Assembly: GCA_025667525.1 (NCBI GenBank)
Contig: CM046878.1
Coordinates: forward strand, 387,313,307-387,377,306
Reading direction: 5' to 3'
Length of the DNA: 64,000 nt
Source: Glebionis coronaria
Taxonomy: Eukaryota > Streptophyta > Magnoliopsida > Asterales > Asteraceae
In this document: piece by piece, positions 1 through 11,335 of the stretch
Layout of the letters: each line of letters opens with the position of its first letter
Numbering within the stretch: the stretch's first letter is position 1
Position numbers and translations under genes: made by a program
The notes under the pieces: model-generated
Seen by the model: the letters and a program-made list of their open reading frames with translations, nothing else
The model's database searches: none
What the model was told of the DNA's origin: nothing

Positions 1-525
1 CTATAAGTGCAAAAATACGAGATATTCATGTTTAGCATACGATTTATTTAGGTTTTATATGAATATTTCCGCACGTCTAACTTATGTGCAAAGGATTGAA
101 ACTTTGATCTTACTATCATTTTTATAATAGAATTGCAAATATAGGCGACAAATATGTTTAATAAACGATTATGTAAGTCTTGTAAGAATATCTTTGCGCG
201 TGCAAATTATAAGTGATTATTAAAAGCTTTGAATTTAATAGTATTTTTTACTAAAAATACAAAAATATGAGAAATTTATGTTTAATAGACAACTAAATAA
301 GTTTTATAAGAATATTTGCACGCGTGCAAGTAATCACCAAAGATTGAAGTTCTGGTCTTACTAGCAAATTTTTTTATACTAGAATTGAAAAAGTATGATA
401 TATTCATATTTAATAGGCTATTATTTAAGTATTTCCAGAATATGTCCATGCGTGAAAATTATCAACAATAATTAAAATCTTTGATCTTAAAAGCATCTTT
501 TTACTCGGAGTCCAATAAGTCAATA
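1..525. repeat. Satellite-like tandem array, left part
   Basis: About four degenerate copies of a ~120 bp unit run from the window edge to the Copia-1 insertion. Each copy has the same order of landmarks: a GATCTTACTAG-like block, an A-rich GTGCAAAAATA block, GATATT plus TTAATAGACGATTATTTAAG, then GTAAGAATATCT followed by a CACGCGTGCAAATT-like block. The same unit resumes at 16658. No reading frame is preserved, so I read it as non-coding. It could be a genomic satellite or an internal repeat of a larger element whose other end lies outside the window. Confidence 0.75.
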
Positions 526-530
526 ATATG
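526..530. other. Target site duplication of Copia-1, left copy (ATATG)
   Basis: ATATG directly precedes the TG that opens the left LTR. The same five bases follow the CA that closes the right LTR at 16653-16657. Five bases is the usual Copia duplication, and it fixes both outer ends of the element. Confidence 0.9.
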
Positions 531-1399
531 TGAAAGTTCCTTAATATAACAATTGTCGAAACTATAACTCGAATAAACACAAAACACAACGAAATACTTT
601 TCAAACGCGTAATGCTTTATTAACTATTATAAACAAAGTATTACAAAGTGCTATGAATACACCCATTGAATGACAATAAGAATTGAACCCTAGAACGAGT
701 AAACTTGATTCGAGACTCAAGTTTACAAGGGAACCTATGAGTCGCTGGTAGACAGCTGAGGGCTTAGTGGTTCCAAAAAGAGAAAGAACTTAGCTAATTT
801 ATCTAAGCACAAGGGTTGCATTAACTCTTCTTTCTCACTCCTATTTATAGTGGTACGAGGTTGCTTCCTTAGTGGGAGTAGTTGATACGTGTCATCTTCG
901 GAATGGAAGAGTACAACGTATTAAATGCATTTCCAAATCGAGACATACCTTTAAACAACTTTAGGTGAACAGTTCTGCCAACTGTTCACCTTTTGTCCCA
1001 CTAGGTCGTACTAGGATTTATCTTGAATCTCTTGTTTTATCCCGCTCAAAATACTTTGCAGATTCTCTTGCCTAAACTATAAAGGATTGGACAAGCTTTG
1101 CTTGTATCAGACTTCTAGGGTTCTTAAGTGATCTTTGAGTATTGTCAACTCAGAGATCCTTGAACATCAGCACATTCCTTCTACATCCCAGTTATTCATA
1201 ATCGCTGGTAAGTATGACTTCAGATTGTCTTCGACTTCTCTGACGTTGTCTTTGACTTGAATGTTCTTGGTGTGCCAGCTGAGGCTTTGCCTTCCGCTGG
1301 TCTGGTCTCTGTCGCTGGTCCTCTCAGCGATCAGTAACACTTAGTCTAATTTAAACAAATCTAGACTGGGCCATAGTTAAAACTTTCATTGGCCCAACA
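531..1399 (-). repeat. Copia-1 3' LTR (left on the plus strand)
   Basis: Begins TGAAAG and ends CCCAACA on the plus strand, so in element orientation it runs TGTTGGG to CTTTCA. It aligns along its length with 15789-16652. It contains a TATA-like box at 841-850. Differences from its partner are scattered substitutions and a few small indels, one being a short deletion in the partner near the AATACTTTGCAGATT segment. Confidence 0.93.
841..850 (-). promoter_or_regulatory. TATA box of Copia-1 LTR
   Basis: The minus strand reads CTATAAATAG about 550 bp from the 5' edge of the LTR, where the U3/R boundary is expected. The identical motif occurs in the other LTR at 16100-16109. Assignment is by motif and position only. 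Confidence 0.6.
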
Positions 1400-1410
1400 A
1401 TCTCCCCCTA
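1400..1410 (-). other. Polypurine tract of Copia-1
   Basis: The minus strand reads TAGGGGGAGAT immediately before the TGTTGGG that opens the 3' LTR. Position and composition match the plus-strand priming site of LTR retrotransposons. Confidence 0.85.
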
Positions 1411-1573
1411 TTTGTTTATAAATTATACTAAGTCTAAAATTATTGTAAGTGAGTACACAGCTTCTTCTTACACATAATTTAACAAATATACCTCAGAGTT
1501 TTATTAAACATAAAGAACCTAGTCTATTACAAGGACACCCAGTGGTGTAAAATAAAACAAAATAAAAGGTTCT

Positions 1574-2791
1574 TCAACGATCGAGGCCTTGGTCACAGAT
1601 TCTCTGAGCTTCAACTTTGTCACTCCTGGAGTTAATGATCAGCTCAACTTCAAACTCAAAATCATCAACTAATTTGCAGTTCCTTAGGATGCCCTGTTTG
1701 AGTCTGATGAGTTGGATATTTGAGGCCAGATGAAGTTCATTCATTCTCTGAAAGCAATACTCACAATTACCATTGATAAAGACCATTCCTTTCTCTGGTT
1801 CTGAGTATACTTGGCCACCCACCGGCTTGGCAATCTCCTTAGGAAGTACAAGGTTTCTTTACATTCCATCTACCACAACATTCTCAGTGACCAGCTTCTC
1901 TACCAGAGGCCCCATTGGGGTTTTCCTTTTTCTTTGTCCTTGAGATGATTGTTGTTGTGATAGTTGAGGAGGCAGAGGTACCTTCAGCTTCTTAGCAGTG
2001 TCTCTTTCCCAATTAAGCTTAGCTTGAATGTTTTTCATCATTTGGGCAGCACCAGGCCCAGTCTTCTTTTGGGCAAGAGACGACATTTCTAACCATTCAG
2101 AGAGGCCCAAATTTCTGAGTTTAAAGTCACTGAAGACTTTGTAGTTGGTTATTTGATTTTATCTGTATAAGGTCATCACTACTCTTTTGTCTTTGTCAGT
2201 GTAACATGTGTACTTGGTGATTTGACCGGGCTCTGCTCTTTGGTCCACTATTCTCTCATATTCCTTTTGAAGGTTGCTCCTTTTGACTTCAAGTTCTTTG
2301 AGCTTATTCAGATGAGCTTCCTTTACAGCTGGAGAGAGTAGTTTGTTCAGAGCTTCTTTGCTCTTGATTTCAGCAGCTCTAATGTTAGCTAACCTCTTTT
2401 GTTCCAAGATTTGAGCCTTTGCCTGCTTTGGGGTTAGTGGTGGTTCATCAGCACTTTTAAATTTGATCAAGTCAGAGTGTCTGGCTGTGGATCCACCTTC
2501 TTCTTGGAGGGAGTGTAGGGTTGTTTCAGGCACCTCAGTGGCAATACCTTTTCCCTTTTCCTATGCCACCTCAGTGATGGGGTTGAAGGATCTGATGGGT
2601 TTTGGTGTTGGGATCTCTGTTGAGGGTGCTGGTTGTCTAAGTGATTTCTCCCCCTTAGGTGGAGCAATATCTTCTTCTTCTTTAGAGGTAGAGGTAGTTG
2701 AATTCTCCCCCTCAGGCATAGCGCCAGTAGAAGCTGTGCCTGATCCAGGTTTGAGGAACTTAACAAATTCTTGATGGAAAAATAGACATAT
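1574..2791 (-). pseudogene. Copia-1 extra 3' reading frame, C-terminal part
   Basis: One minus-strand frame stays recognisably coding from about 2533 down to 1574, broken by stops near 2157 and 1857. Its N-terminal half (2159-2533) is a charged helical, probably coiled-coil segment rich in Lys, Glu and Ala. The middle (1859-2110) has GLSEWLEM and a Q/S/K/R-rich stretch. The end (1574-1822) includes FQRMNELHLASNIQLIRLKQ. I recall similar sequences at the 3' ends of LTR-element proteins in Asteraceae genomes. The stretch 2534-2791 carries a low-complexity Pro/Ser/Thr/Glu-rich linker with at least one stop. The function is unknown. The position after RNase H is where some Copia elements carry an envelope-like frame, but I see no signal peptide or membrane span here. 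Confidence 0.6.
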
Positions 2792-3463
2792 TTATTTAAG
2801 TTCCTCTTGTAATAGCTCCTGAAGAAGTTGCCTGGAAGGCTCAGAAGCCTTGGCAATAGCAGCAACATTAGCTTTGACAGCTGCTGTGAGGACTGATGGC
2901 ATGTATTGCTGGAGACTCTGGTTTAGAACTGCTGGGAGTTGAGTTTTCAAGGCATTTCCCAGTAGTTGCGGAAGGAGTGCAGTCATAGAGGATTCCACAA
3001 ATGAGGTTAGTGAAGTCTCTAGGGTTGTGGTGAGTTCCTCAGCAGCATGAGTGAGTGTTTGTATTTCAGAGAGGATGACATCATTTGTGACTTTAGGCTT
3101 GGTGATACTGATGTCTCCCCTCTTAACCCAGAGTTCCTCAGCGACTAGTTCTTGAACATCTTTCATTCTAGGAACATGTACAGGCTTGAGGTGTTGCAAA
3201 TGCTCTAAGTGTTTCATTGCCCCCAGTTCCATGACGTTTGGCAAAGTTGGGAAGGGAACTGAGGTTGGTGTACAGAGCCTCTGGTCCCATAGCTGCTTGG
3301 AAGCTAGTTCTTGAACATTTTCCATAGATGGGAAGGGAATAGGCTTCAATTCAGATGTGATGGTCATCATCAGCATCCATATCAGCATAGTCTGAAATGG
3401 TAAGGTCATCTTCAATGATAAAGACCTCATCTTCTGGCATGGAGTCAATGTCTGACATGGCAT
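2792..3463 (-). pseudogene. Copia-1 extra 3' reading frame, middle part with internal repeats
   Basis: A 223-residue open stretch lies in the same frame as the downstream piece. Its first half holds three diverged copies of a ~35-residue unit centred on P-F-P/x-V-P followed by V-Q-E-L and a Leu-Trp or His-Leu pair (for example NVQELASKQLWDQR and DVQELVAEELWVKR). The second half is helical and rich in Thr, Leu, Ala and Gln (ETSLTSFVESSMTALLPQLL), suggesting a coiled coil. I do not recognise a domain. It probably belongs to one long frame spanning 1574-5572. The upstream join is lost in the tandem-repeat region 3601-4104. Confidence 0.5.
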
Positions 3464-3600
3464 CTAGATTAATGTGGGAGGCTTCAGCATTATCGTCATC
3501 AGCAATGGAATAATCCTTATCATTATGTTGTTCTTCATGAAGATTATGAGCCTGTTATGACATTTGTTAGTAACCAGTGTGAAATTAAAATGAAGTTATA

Positions 3601-4104
3601 GATCGCCATTCGCTGCCCCTAGGAAAGCTGGATGTGATTATCCAGCCCCCCTAAGGATTTCTCCTTGGGACTCTTTAGTGCGAAACAGATATGTTGAAGG
3701 GTCACCATTCGCTACCCTTAGGATAGCTGGGTGTGATTATCCAGCTCCCCCATAAGGATTACTCCTTGGGACTCTTTTGATTTGTGAAAAACTATGTGGT
3801 GAATGGTCGTCGTTCGCTGCCCCTAGGATAGCTGGGTGTGATTATCCAGCTCCCCCTGAAGGATTGCTCCTTGGGACTCTTTTAATTGTGAAGTGATGGA
3901 AGTTAAAGGTCGCCTTTTATCTCTGCCCCTAGGAAGACTGAGGGTGATTATTCAGTCCCCCCAAAAGAATAAATTCTTTGGGACTCTTTTAGTTGTGAGA
4001 TATTTGAAGGTAAAGGTCGCCTTTGATCGATGCCCCTAGGAAGACTGAGGGTGATTATTCAGTCCCCCCAAAAGAATAAATTCTTTGGGACTCTTTTTCA
4101 TATG
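3601..4104. repeat. Five tandem copies of a ~104 bp unit inside Copia-1
   Basis: Units start near 3601, 3701, 3806, 3909 and 4016. Each carries TGCCCCTAGGAA or a close variant, then a GTGATTATCCAGC or GTGATTATTCAGT block, a C-run, AAGGAT or AAAGAATAAATTC, and TTGGGACTCTTT. Copies 1-3 form one subtype and copies 4-5 another, pointing to two rounds of local duplication. Within a copy, AGCTGG...CCAGCT and GACTGA...TCAGTC are complementary, so each unit could form a small stem. Stops occur in the surrounding coding frame, so the array looks non-coding. Confidence 0.85.
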
Positions 4105-4394
4105 AGGGGACCCAGAGACCACGTGAGGTGCAGAGACTCTGGGTCGGGACCTATAGCATGCTCAAGTTGTTATGGACAAGAGCACAGTCCAGAGGGTGAA
4201 GGATCATCGGGGTGAGTTATGAGCACAAGTGAATCATATCCTAGTGTTAAGACAGAGTGTACAGATAATCTGACGAGATCTAGGTGCTGACACAGACACT
4301 CTATGGGTTGAGGCAAACCCTAAAACTTCATCACTCTCTTCTACAGAATTTTGAGAGTGATTGTATGTGATCCTCCAAGAAAAAAAGGCGAACT
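4105..4394. other. Copia-1 spacer, nothing recognised
   Basis: This is non-coding sequence between the tandem array and the extra reading frame. I see no open frame with family resemblance and no repeat. Confidence 0.5.
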
Positions 4395-5572
4395 AATACC
4401 TAAGAGATATCAGCATGGAGAAGGTTCTTAGTCGTCTCTACTGACAAGGAGACGCTAGACTCTGGTTGTTTGTCAGTTGTAGGCTCTTTAACCACATCCT
4501 CCTGAGAAGGGGATGGGTTCTTCTTCGTCTTCTTCTTCTTGGAAGGATTAACAGAAGGGGTTTCAGAGGAAAGGGGGATGTATTTCCTCTTCTTCTTCTT
4601 TTCCTTGAGCGCCTTGAGCTGAGAAGTAGACTACACAGAGTTCTTGGACAAAGACTTATTAGTTTGTCTTTCAGCATTCACCTCATTGTGAGGGATCAAG
4701 GGCTCTCCATCATCAGCGAGTAACCCAGCAACCTTCATCATATGCCTGCTGAGAGGCACTTCATCCTCTAAGGGAGTCTTCAGTGAGGCTTGAGTGATGC
4801 GATAGGGAGAGAAGGAGTGAAGTTCATCATTGGTGTAGGTTTCACCAAGCATATTTTCTATGATGAGAGAGAGATATATATTGTGTAGTAGATAGTGGCC
4901 AGTCAATGCTTCTTCCCTTTGTTTTCCAGCTTTACAATGAGGTTTGTGTAAAGTATGTGGGCGATCCCTATATCTTGCCCCCAAATCAAGCTGTAAGCAA
5001 TTTGCTTGCTGAGCACCATTAAGCTGATCATGCGACCCCTGGTTTCCTCCAAGACATTTCACTATGTAAAGCATCAACGTCCTCCATGTGGGTGAGAAGT
5101 AATTCACCTTGATCAGTGATTTACTTTGGAAGCCTTGGGTGGTGAAGGGTTTGTCATCGTCATCATGAGGACGAAGGGTAGCCAGAGCCTTCTTCACTGT
5201 GGCGCTGGCTGGCACAGCGGACATGCCTTCATTGACAGGAAGTCCAATGACTTTGGCAAAGGTGTGGAAATCAAAGGTGAGAGGTTGTGGATGTGTAGAA
5301 AGGTTGAAGGTGATGTGTGAAGAGGTTTGATAAACTTTAGCGTTGCACCAGAACTCCCTCAAGTATTGATGGTAGCATGTGGAGGGTTCCCTAGTTATGG
5401 CTTCGTTAATGGTGGAGTTCTTGAGGAAGGGTAACAAAGGATGGTAGAGAGGATTGTTATGTTCCAAGAGAGCTACACAGTTGTTAAGGGCGATCTTTCC
5501 ATCGTTTATCCCAAAATCTACATTCGAGGCGGCCAATACGGTGAACGAGGTGTTTGTTGATGAAGACACCAT
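4395..5572 (-). pseudogene. Copia-1 extra 3' reading frame, N-terminal conserved region
   Basis: An open frame of 313 residues starts at MVSSSTNTSF (5572) and reaches a stop at 4628-4630. The same frame then continues to about 4395 as a Lys/Ser/Pro-rich basic tail with a run of KKKK, so the stop looks like a nonsense mutation. Recognisable blocks are CYHQYLREFWCNAKV, ITFNLSTHPQPLTFDFHTFAKVIGLPV, YFSPTWRTLMLYIVKCLGG and QGSHDQLN. I recall this arrangement (LREFW, ITFSL, IGLP, YIVKCLGG-QGSHDQ) in many LTR-element proteins of Anthemideae. Just after QGSHDQLN the frame departs from that pattern and seems to recover near SLIIENMLG, which suggests a compensated pair of indels. The function is unknown; no catalytic motif or membrane segment is visible. 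Confidence 0.65.
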
Positions 5573-5906
5573 TTTTGTTGGAAGGAAGAAATGGAGGATT
5601 TGAAGAAGATGAATAGTATGTGTGTGTGAAAATAATGAGTAATGTGATAGAAAAATGAGTCAAGGGTTATGATAAAAGGTTTTACCGTTTTACAATTAAA
5701 GCATTAAATGCAAATGTTTACCTTTTAGGAAAAGTGAGACCCCTTGACCCTTCATGTGATTTTTCTGTCCCCTTGGAAAGTGGGAAAGTTGATGACATTG
5801 AAGGACAATCATTTGAATTAAATATGGGAATATATAAAATCCCATTGGAATGTAACTACCTCATTACATTCAATTCCCTTAAATGCCCAGAGACAGAGAT
5901 CATTTA
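5573..5906. other. Copia-1 spacer between RNase H and the extra reading frame
   Basis: About 330 bp of AT-rich sequence without a supported frame. It would hold the leader or splice acceptor of a separate downstream transcript if one existed, but I cannot identify such a signal. Confidence 0.4.
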
Positions 5907-6656
5907 TCAGATTTGTTTACCAATATTCAGCATACCCAGCTTAGCAACCAGCCTAATAAAACTTGGCTCAGCCAGAGGCTTGGTGAAAATATCAGCGAGC
6001 TGGTATTCAGTGAGTATAAAGTGAAGCTCAATATCACCTTTTAAAATATGGTCTCTGATTAAGTAATACCTGATATCAATATGCTTAGTTCTGGAATGAA
6101 GTACCGGATTATTGAAGATGGCTATAGCACTTGTGTTGTCACTGTATATGGGAACTTTTTCATAATTGATCCCATAATCAGCCAGCTGACTTTTCATCCA
6201 GAGAACTTGAGCACAACAACCAACGACAGCTACATATTCAACTTCAGCTGATGACATGGCCACTGAGTATTGTTTCTTTGCACTCCAGCATACCAACTTT
6301 CCTCCAAGGATTTGACAACTCCCATAGGTGCTCTTTCTATCAAGGCAGCACCCAACGTAATCTGAGTCAGAGTAGGCTTTGAGGTTGAAACCTGATCCAT
6401 TTGGATACCAGAGACCCAGTGTGGGAGATCCTTTTAAGTACCTGAAAATTCTTTTGACAGCTACAAGGTGGGATTCCTTGGGGTTAGCTTGGTACCTAGC
6501 ACAGAGACATGTGGCAAATTGTATGTCTGGTCTGCTTGCTGTGAGGTACATCAGTGACCCAATCATGCCTCTGTATAAGGTCTCATTAACAGAGACCCCT
6601 GAGTCACAGCTCCCAAGTTGTTGGGAGGAAGCATGGGGCATTTCACTGATGCACAA
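5907..6656 (-). pseudogene. Copia-1 RT C-terminus and RNase H
   Basis: The 249-residue frame begins in the RT/RNase H connection ([20 protein letters not shown], then [23 protein letters not shown]). RNase H follows, with YSDSDYVGC, KSTYGSCQ, SSAEVEYVAV, SDNTSAIAI and TKHIDIRYYLIRDH, ending after LADIFTKPLAEP. These are the standard Copia RNase H landmarks and the domain looks nearly full length. It is in a different frame from the RT piece upstream, with a break around 6657-6730, so it could only be expressed through a frameshift. Confidence 0.9.
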
Positions 6657-7717
6657 TCAGACAGATGATACTTCTTGAGCAAATCCTTAACATATTTTTC
6701 TTGAAAAATAGAAATTCCTTTTTAATTTTGTTTGATTTGAAAACACAAGAAAAAAGTTAATTCCCCCATCATGCTCATTTCATACTTTTTGGTCATAAGT
6801 TTGGCAAACTGTTTGCTCAAGGCAATATTGGTTGAACCAAAAATTATATCATCCACATAAATCTGTACTAAAATGACATCACCCTTGGACCTATAAGTGA
6901 ACAGGGTTTGATCAATGGTACCTCTGACAAATTTATTTTCAAGTAAGAATTTTGATAGGGTTTCATACCATGCTCTAGGCGCTTGTTTCAGCCCATAGAG
7001 TGCTTTGTGAAGTCTACAGATGTGATCAGGATACTCACTGCTTTCGAAACCAGGGGGTTGATAGACATATACTTCCTCTGCAAGCTTACCATTTAGAAAA
7101 GCACTCTTCACATCCATCTGGTATACAGTACACCCCATATAAGATGCAAAGGCTAGGAAGATTCTGATAGCTTTCAATCTAGCTACTGGTGAAAACGTTT
7201 CATCATAGTCAATATGCTCAGATTGATTGTACCCCAGCACCACAAGCCTAACCTTGTTTTTAACAATCATGCTAGCTTTATCCCTCTTGTTTCTATAGAC
7301 CCACTTAGTTCCAACTACTTGTTTTCCAGCTGGAGCTTTTACTAGAGTCCACACCTTGTTCATATTGATCTGATTCAACTCATCTTGCATGGCAACAACC
7401 CACCCTTCATCTAGAAGCCCAGCAGCCACATTCTTAGGTTCATCTTCAGAGAGAAAATCATCGAAAAGGCATTCATTCGCTGAGGAGGTTTCCAGAGATC
7501 TCAACTTGCCTCTGGTGGTGACTCCCTCAGAGGGTTCACCAAGAATATTCACCAGAAGAATATCTTCGTTCCTACTCCATTTGGATTGAGGAGCAGGAGT
7601 CTCTGTGGGTCCAGGAGTCACAACAGGTTCAATGAATGCTGGAGGATCTTCACATGTTATTTCTTCATCCATAATCTCTTCATCTGAGTGAGAGATTGGT
7701 TCGACAGGATCAGCATT
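6657..7717 (-). pseudogene. Copia-1 reverse transcriptase (RVT_2)
   Basis: RT begins after a linker with EDEPKNVAAGLLDEGWVVAMQDELNQ and continues through TKWVYRNKRD, DYDETFSPVARLKAIRI, YQMDVKSAFLNG, YVYQPPGFE and ALYGLKQAPRAWYETL to the catalytic YVDDIIFGST at 6848-6859, which is intact. The family role is copying element RNA into DNA in cytoplasmic particles. The frame ends at FFLCFQIKQN and a stop, and is out of frame with RNase H. Upstream the coding sequence is cut at 7717 by the solo LTR; residues read beyond that point belong to the inserted LTR. Apart from the insertion and the 3' frameshift, this is the best preserved part of Copia-1. Confidence 0.92.
7713..7717. other. Probable target site duplication of the 3.9 kb solo LTR (GCATT)
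   Basis: GCATT lies left of the TGTGACAACC start and ACATT (11610-11614) lies right of the TTTACA end. Four of five bases match, consistent with a 5 bp duplication and one later substitution. Confidence 0.65.
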
Positions 7718-9179
7718 TGTGACAACCGGGAATTTTCTAGACTTTATATAATAATAAATTATATAATTTATTAATCGAAATTTCGTTTCGAGAGATATCA
7801 AAGCTTTCTTATTCGAAAACGGGAGTTTATTTTACATGTTGTAAAAGACTGCGCAAATCTGAGAACTGACGCGATACAAATTAAATGTTTATTTAATTAT
7901 TCATAAATATCTGATAAAAAGATTTATTAAATTATATGATACTTTTATTCTAGTTTTAATAACGAACGTTGAAAACGAGAACATTTATATTGAACTATAT
8001 TTTCCTTGAACGCGAATTATTCGAGATAACCAATAAATAATAACTATTTAAAATAAAAAGGTAAACGATTACGAAAATTGGTCGAGTAAATACTCCACCT
8101 TATTAGAAAAACCATTTTAGAATCAACGGTACGGATTTTAGAAAACGAATCGAATTTTATCTAGCTCGATTGAGTCTTGAATCACGTTTAAACAAGATAA
8201 AAGAAAAACTAGTAAACTAGTTACGTTTTTAACCCTCAACTATATACATTTTACACCTCCATTTTGGTTTAAATATAAAATAATTAATATTTTACTCATT
8301 TACAACAAAACACAAACCCTAATCTAAACACACACATAACCCTAACCCTAAAACTCTCTCCCCACCTCTTTATAACTTCCCGGCGCCTCCTTTTGTCCGA
8401 CCAGTTTTTCCGGCCGCCGGAAAATGCAACCACCACCCCTTATTTACAAATAAACTAAAGATCTATATTATACAACCTTCGATGCACTATCTACCATCAT
8501 CAAACCACCATGATTTGTCGTCGTGGTCCTAACTGTGACCAGTCGCCACTTTCTTGATAACCATCAGCCACCACCACCTTTTTATAATGACCACCACCGT
8601 TGTGCTTCCACGCCACCACCTCACCCTGACGTCTCACCTCCAGCCGACGTTGGGCTGCTGCCACCAACACCACCTCGTTAGCCTCCACCACTCAAGACCA
8701 TTAGTATGGTCATCACCACCAGCCGGAGTCTACCGCCGCTCTCAACCTCTGTATAACCATCACCGATTCCACCATGTTGGCGGATCTGACCACTAACGTC
8801 ACTCCACAGCAACCACCCGAGCCGCCATCACCGAAGCAGCCACCGTGTAGCAACCTCATGACCACCCACGAATAGCACCACTACCGCCACTCTCAATTAA
8901 TAGATCAGTTTGGTCTATGAACCTACACCACCAAATCTATATTTGGCTTATCACCACTGTTCGAACAATTTGACCACCATGAACCGTCGTCGTACCACCA
9001 ACAAACGGTCTTGATTTACGCCGTCATCGAAGGTGTTTGTTTGTTGCTATAAATCAACAGAAGGGTGTTTGTTTTCTGCTTAATATATCCACATGTTTCA
9101 GATCTACTGATAATATGTAGAAAGAGGGTGTTTGGATCGAGTAGAAAACACCACCAGGAGCGTTTGTTTCGATGTTTAC

Positions 9180-9475
9180 CAACCCATTAAGGGTGCGTTC
9201 GGGTTACCACAGCAGCACCAAAGGTGCGTTTTGGCGCGGGTAAAATATCAGTAGTAGGGGTGCGTTTAGTTCGCTGCGTACCAGCAGAAGGTGCGTTTGG
9301 TTCGCTGTGTAACAACAGCAGGGAGTTTTTGGTTCGCTGTGTAACAGCAATAGGGTGTGTTTGGGATTGCGGACTGCTGATAAAGGGGCGTTTGGGATTG
9401 TTGACGAGTTGTAAAGGGGCGTTTGGAGTTGCAGAAAGTTATAAGGGCGTTTGGGTTGCTGATTATTTGTTTTGG
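9180..9475. repeat. Imperfect ~37 bp tandem repeat in the solo LTR
   Basis: About seven or eight diverged copies of GGTGCGTTTGGTTCGCTGTGTAAC-like sequence occur in a row. Each has a G-rich GGGGCGTTTGG or GGTGCGTTTGG core. The copies drift steadily along the array. Confidence 0.65.
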
Positions 9476-9949
9476 GTGTGTTTGGACGTGGATTTGCAAG
9501 GGTTTAGAGTACCGGGCGCGATTACGATCCATGGTTGGTTGTGGTTTTGGAATCGGCTAATAACGCATCTAGCCTTATTAATTAATTAAAACTAAAGGTG
9601 GTATACATATATAAATATATACATAAATATATACATATGGTTAAATAAATATGTCGAACACTATTATTATCACGAGAACTATATTAATGATTATACATTT
9701 AAATGTGTGTTCAAATAGCTCACATCAGGCGTTTGGCTCTTGATTTACAACACATAGGTTGTGTTCGGTATTTACGTAATTATGGTGATTAAATGGTCTA
9801 GTTGGTTACACGTTAAAACGCGACTAGTGTAACGTAGATGGTTTGGAAAATGGAAAATATTGAGAATTATTAAATATGGAAAACGTTGTATAAACGAATA
9901 GGTCATGTCAAAATTCTTATAAGATTCTATACTTTAGATTTTGCTCGCT

Positions 9950-10140
9950 ACAAACTATCATTATATTTGTAAACCAATAAAACAAATAAGTACTATTAAA
10001 GCTATAAACTGATAAAACAAATAAATACCATTTTATTTTGTAAACCGATAAAATAAATATATAATATTATATTTGTAAAACGATAAAATAGATGGTAACT
10101 ATTGTATTGATAAACTAATAAAGTTATACTTTTACATAAA
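9950..10140. repeat. AT-rich ~38 bp tandem repeat in the solo LTR
   Basis: Roughly five degenerate units of the form TTTGTAAACCGATAAAATAAATA follow each other. No coding signal is seen. Confidence 0.55.
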
Positions 10141-11089
10141 AGTGACAATTATTAATTATGTGGTGATTTTTCTTTAAATGTGTCGAACTATATTGTCTAA
10201 GTTATTTATTTTATTTAACCAACCACCGAACTATTATAATTTGGAACTTAACTATTTTATCAACGGGTCACGTTGATGTACATATGTATCGAGAACTCAA
10301 ATAATGTTATTACATTTAGCCGATTAGTTAAATCACAACACCATGACCGAGCCGTATCGATTTCCGTTTACGCAGAGCGTATTATTAGCATCACTATTTT
10401 TTGCGCTACTACGTCAAGGTGAGTTCATACCCCATCTTCCTAGTTTTAAATTGATTTATAAAGGTTTTATAATCATTTTGGGGGAAGTACATGCTTGGTC
10501 ACAAACTATTTATAATTTGCTTGGTTGGTCATAAACTGCTTTAATTGTTACGGACTGAGTGGTTAACTTCATTAATTGTTATACTTATGAATGTTGATAC
10601 TAAAATTTCTATTGTGGGTTTCATAGCCCAACACTTTAACTGCTTTTTCACTGGTTCTCGGGTAGAGACAATGGTTGCAAGAATGAACACAAGTGCATAT
10701 ACTCGTTTATGTATTGGTCTAAGTCCCGCTTTAACCCAATTACTTGGCCCATTATCATGAACCGTTAATTTCGGACTGGATGACCGGTCGAAAGCGCGAA
10801 TGTTATGGATAGATCTATCGGGGTTGACGCCCCTGTCCGGCTTGGTCCAACAGAGGACAAGCGAGCACAGTTTCATTTGAGTCTGTGGACGGATGTCGTG
10901 GGTTAGGCATCCGTAGGGGCTGCATTATGTGATTATACTACCGTTGTTGTTAACGCTTCGGTGTCATGAGCTTAGACAATAATAAATGCCTTATTTTATT
11001 TAGTGACTTTGTATTTGTTATATTGTCACTAAGTGGTTCGAAAATCTTGTGGTTCATTAAACAATTCTATTCTATTGGGAAACTTTATT

Positions 11090-11335
11090 ATTTATCAGTG
11101 AGCTTTGTTTATATCAGAAAACGCTAACTATTATCTATGAACTCTGTTTTATCAGAAAACTCTATTTATTTCCAGAAAACTCTGTTATTATAAGTAAGCT
11201 ATATTTACTATCAGTAAACTCTGCTTTTATCAGTAAACTCTATTTTTATTAGTAAACTTTGTTTTTTATCAGTAAACTCTGTTTTTATCAATAAACTTTG
11301 TTTTTACTAATAAACTTTGAAATTATCAAAGAAAG
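11090..11335. repeat. ~22 bp tandem repeat in the solo LTR
   Basis: About ten consecutive variants of TATCAGTAAACTCTGTTTT occur here, with AACTCTGTTT or AACTTTGTTT cores. The array lies in the 3' third of the LTR. Confidence 0.7.

Noticed and set aside
4631..5572. Calling the Copia-1 extra frame an envelope gene
   Set aside because: Position fits, but no signal peptide, fusion region or transmembrane segment is visible, so only 'extra reading frame' is supported.
8338..8355. AACCCTAACCCTAAA resembles the plant telomere repeat
   Set aside because: Only about two units, inside an LTR and next to a likely promoter; far too short for telomeric sequence.
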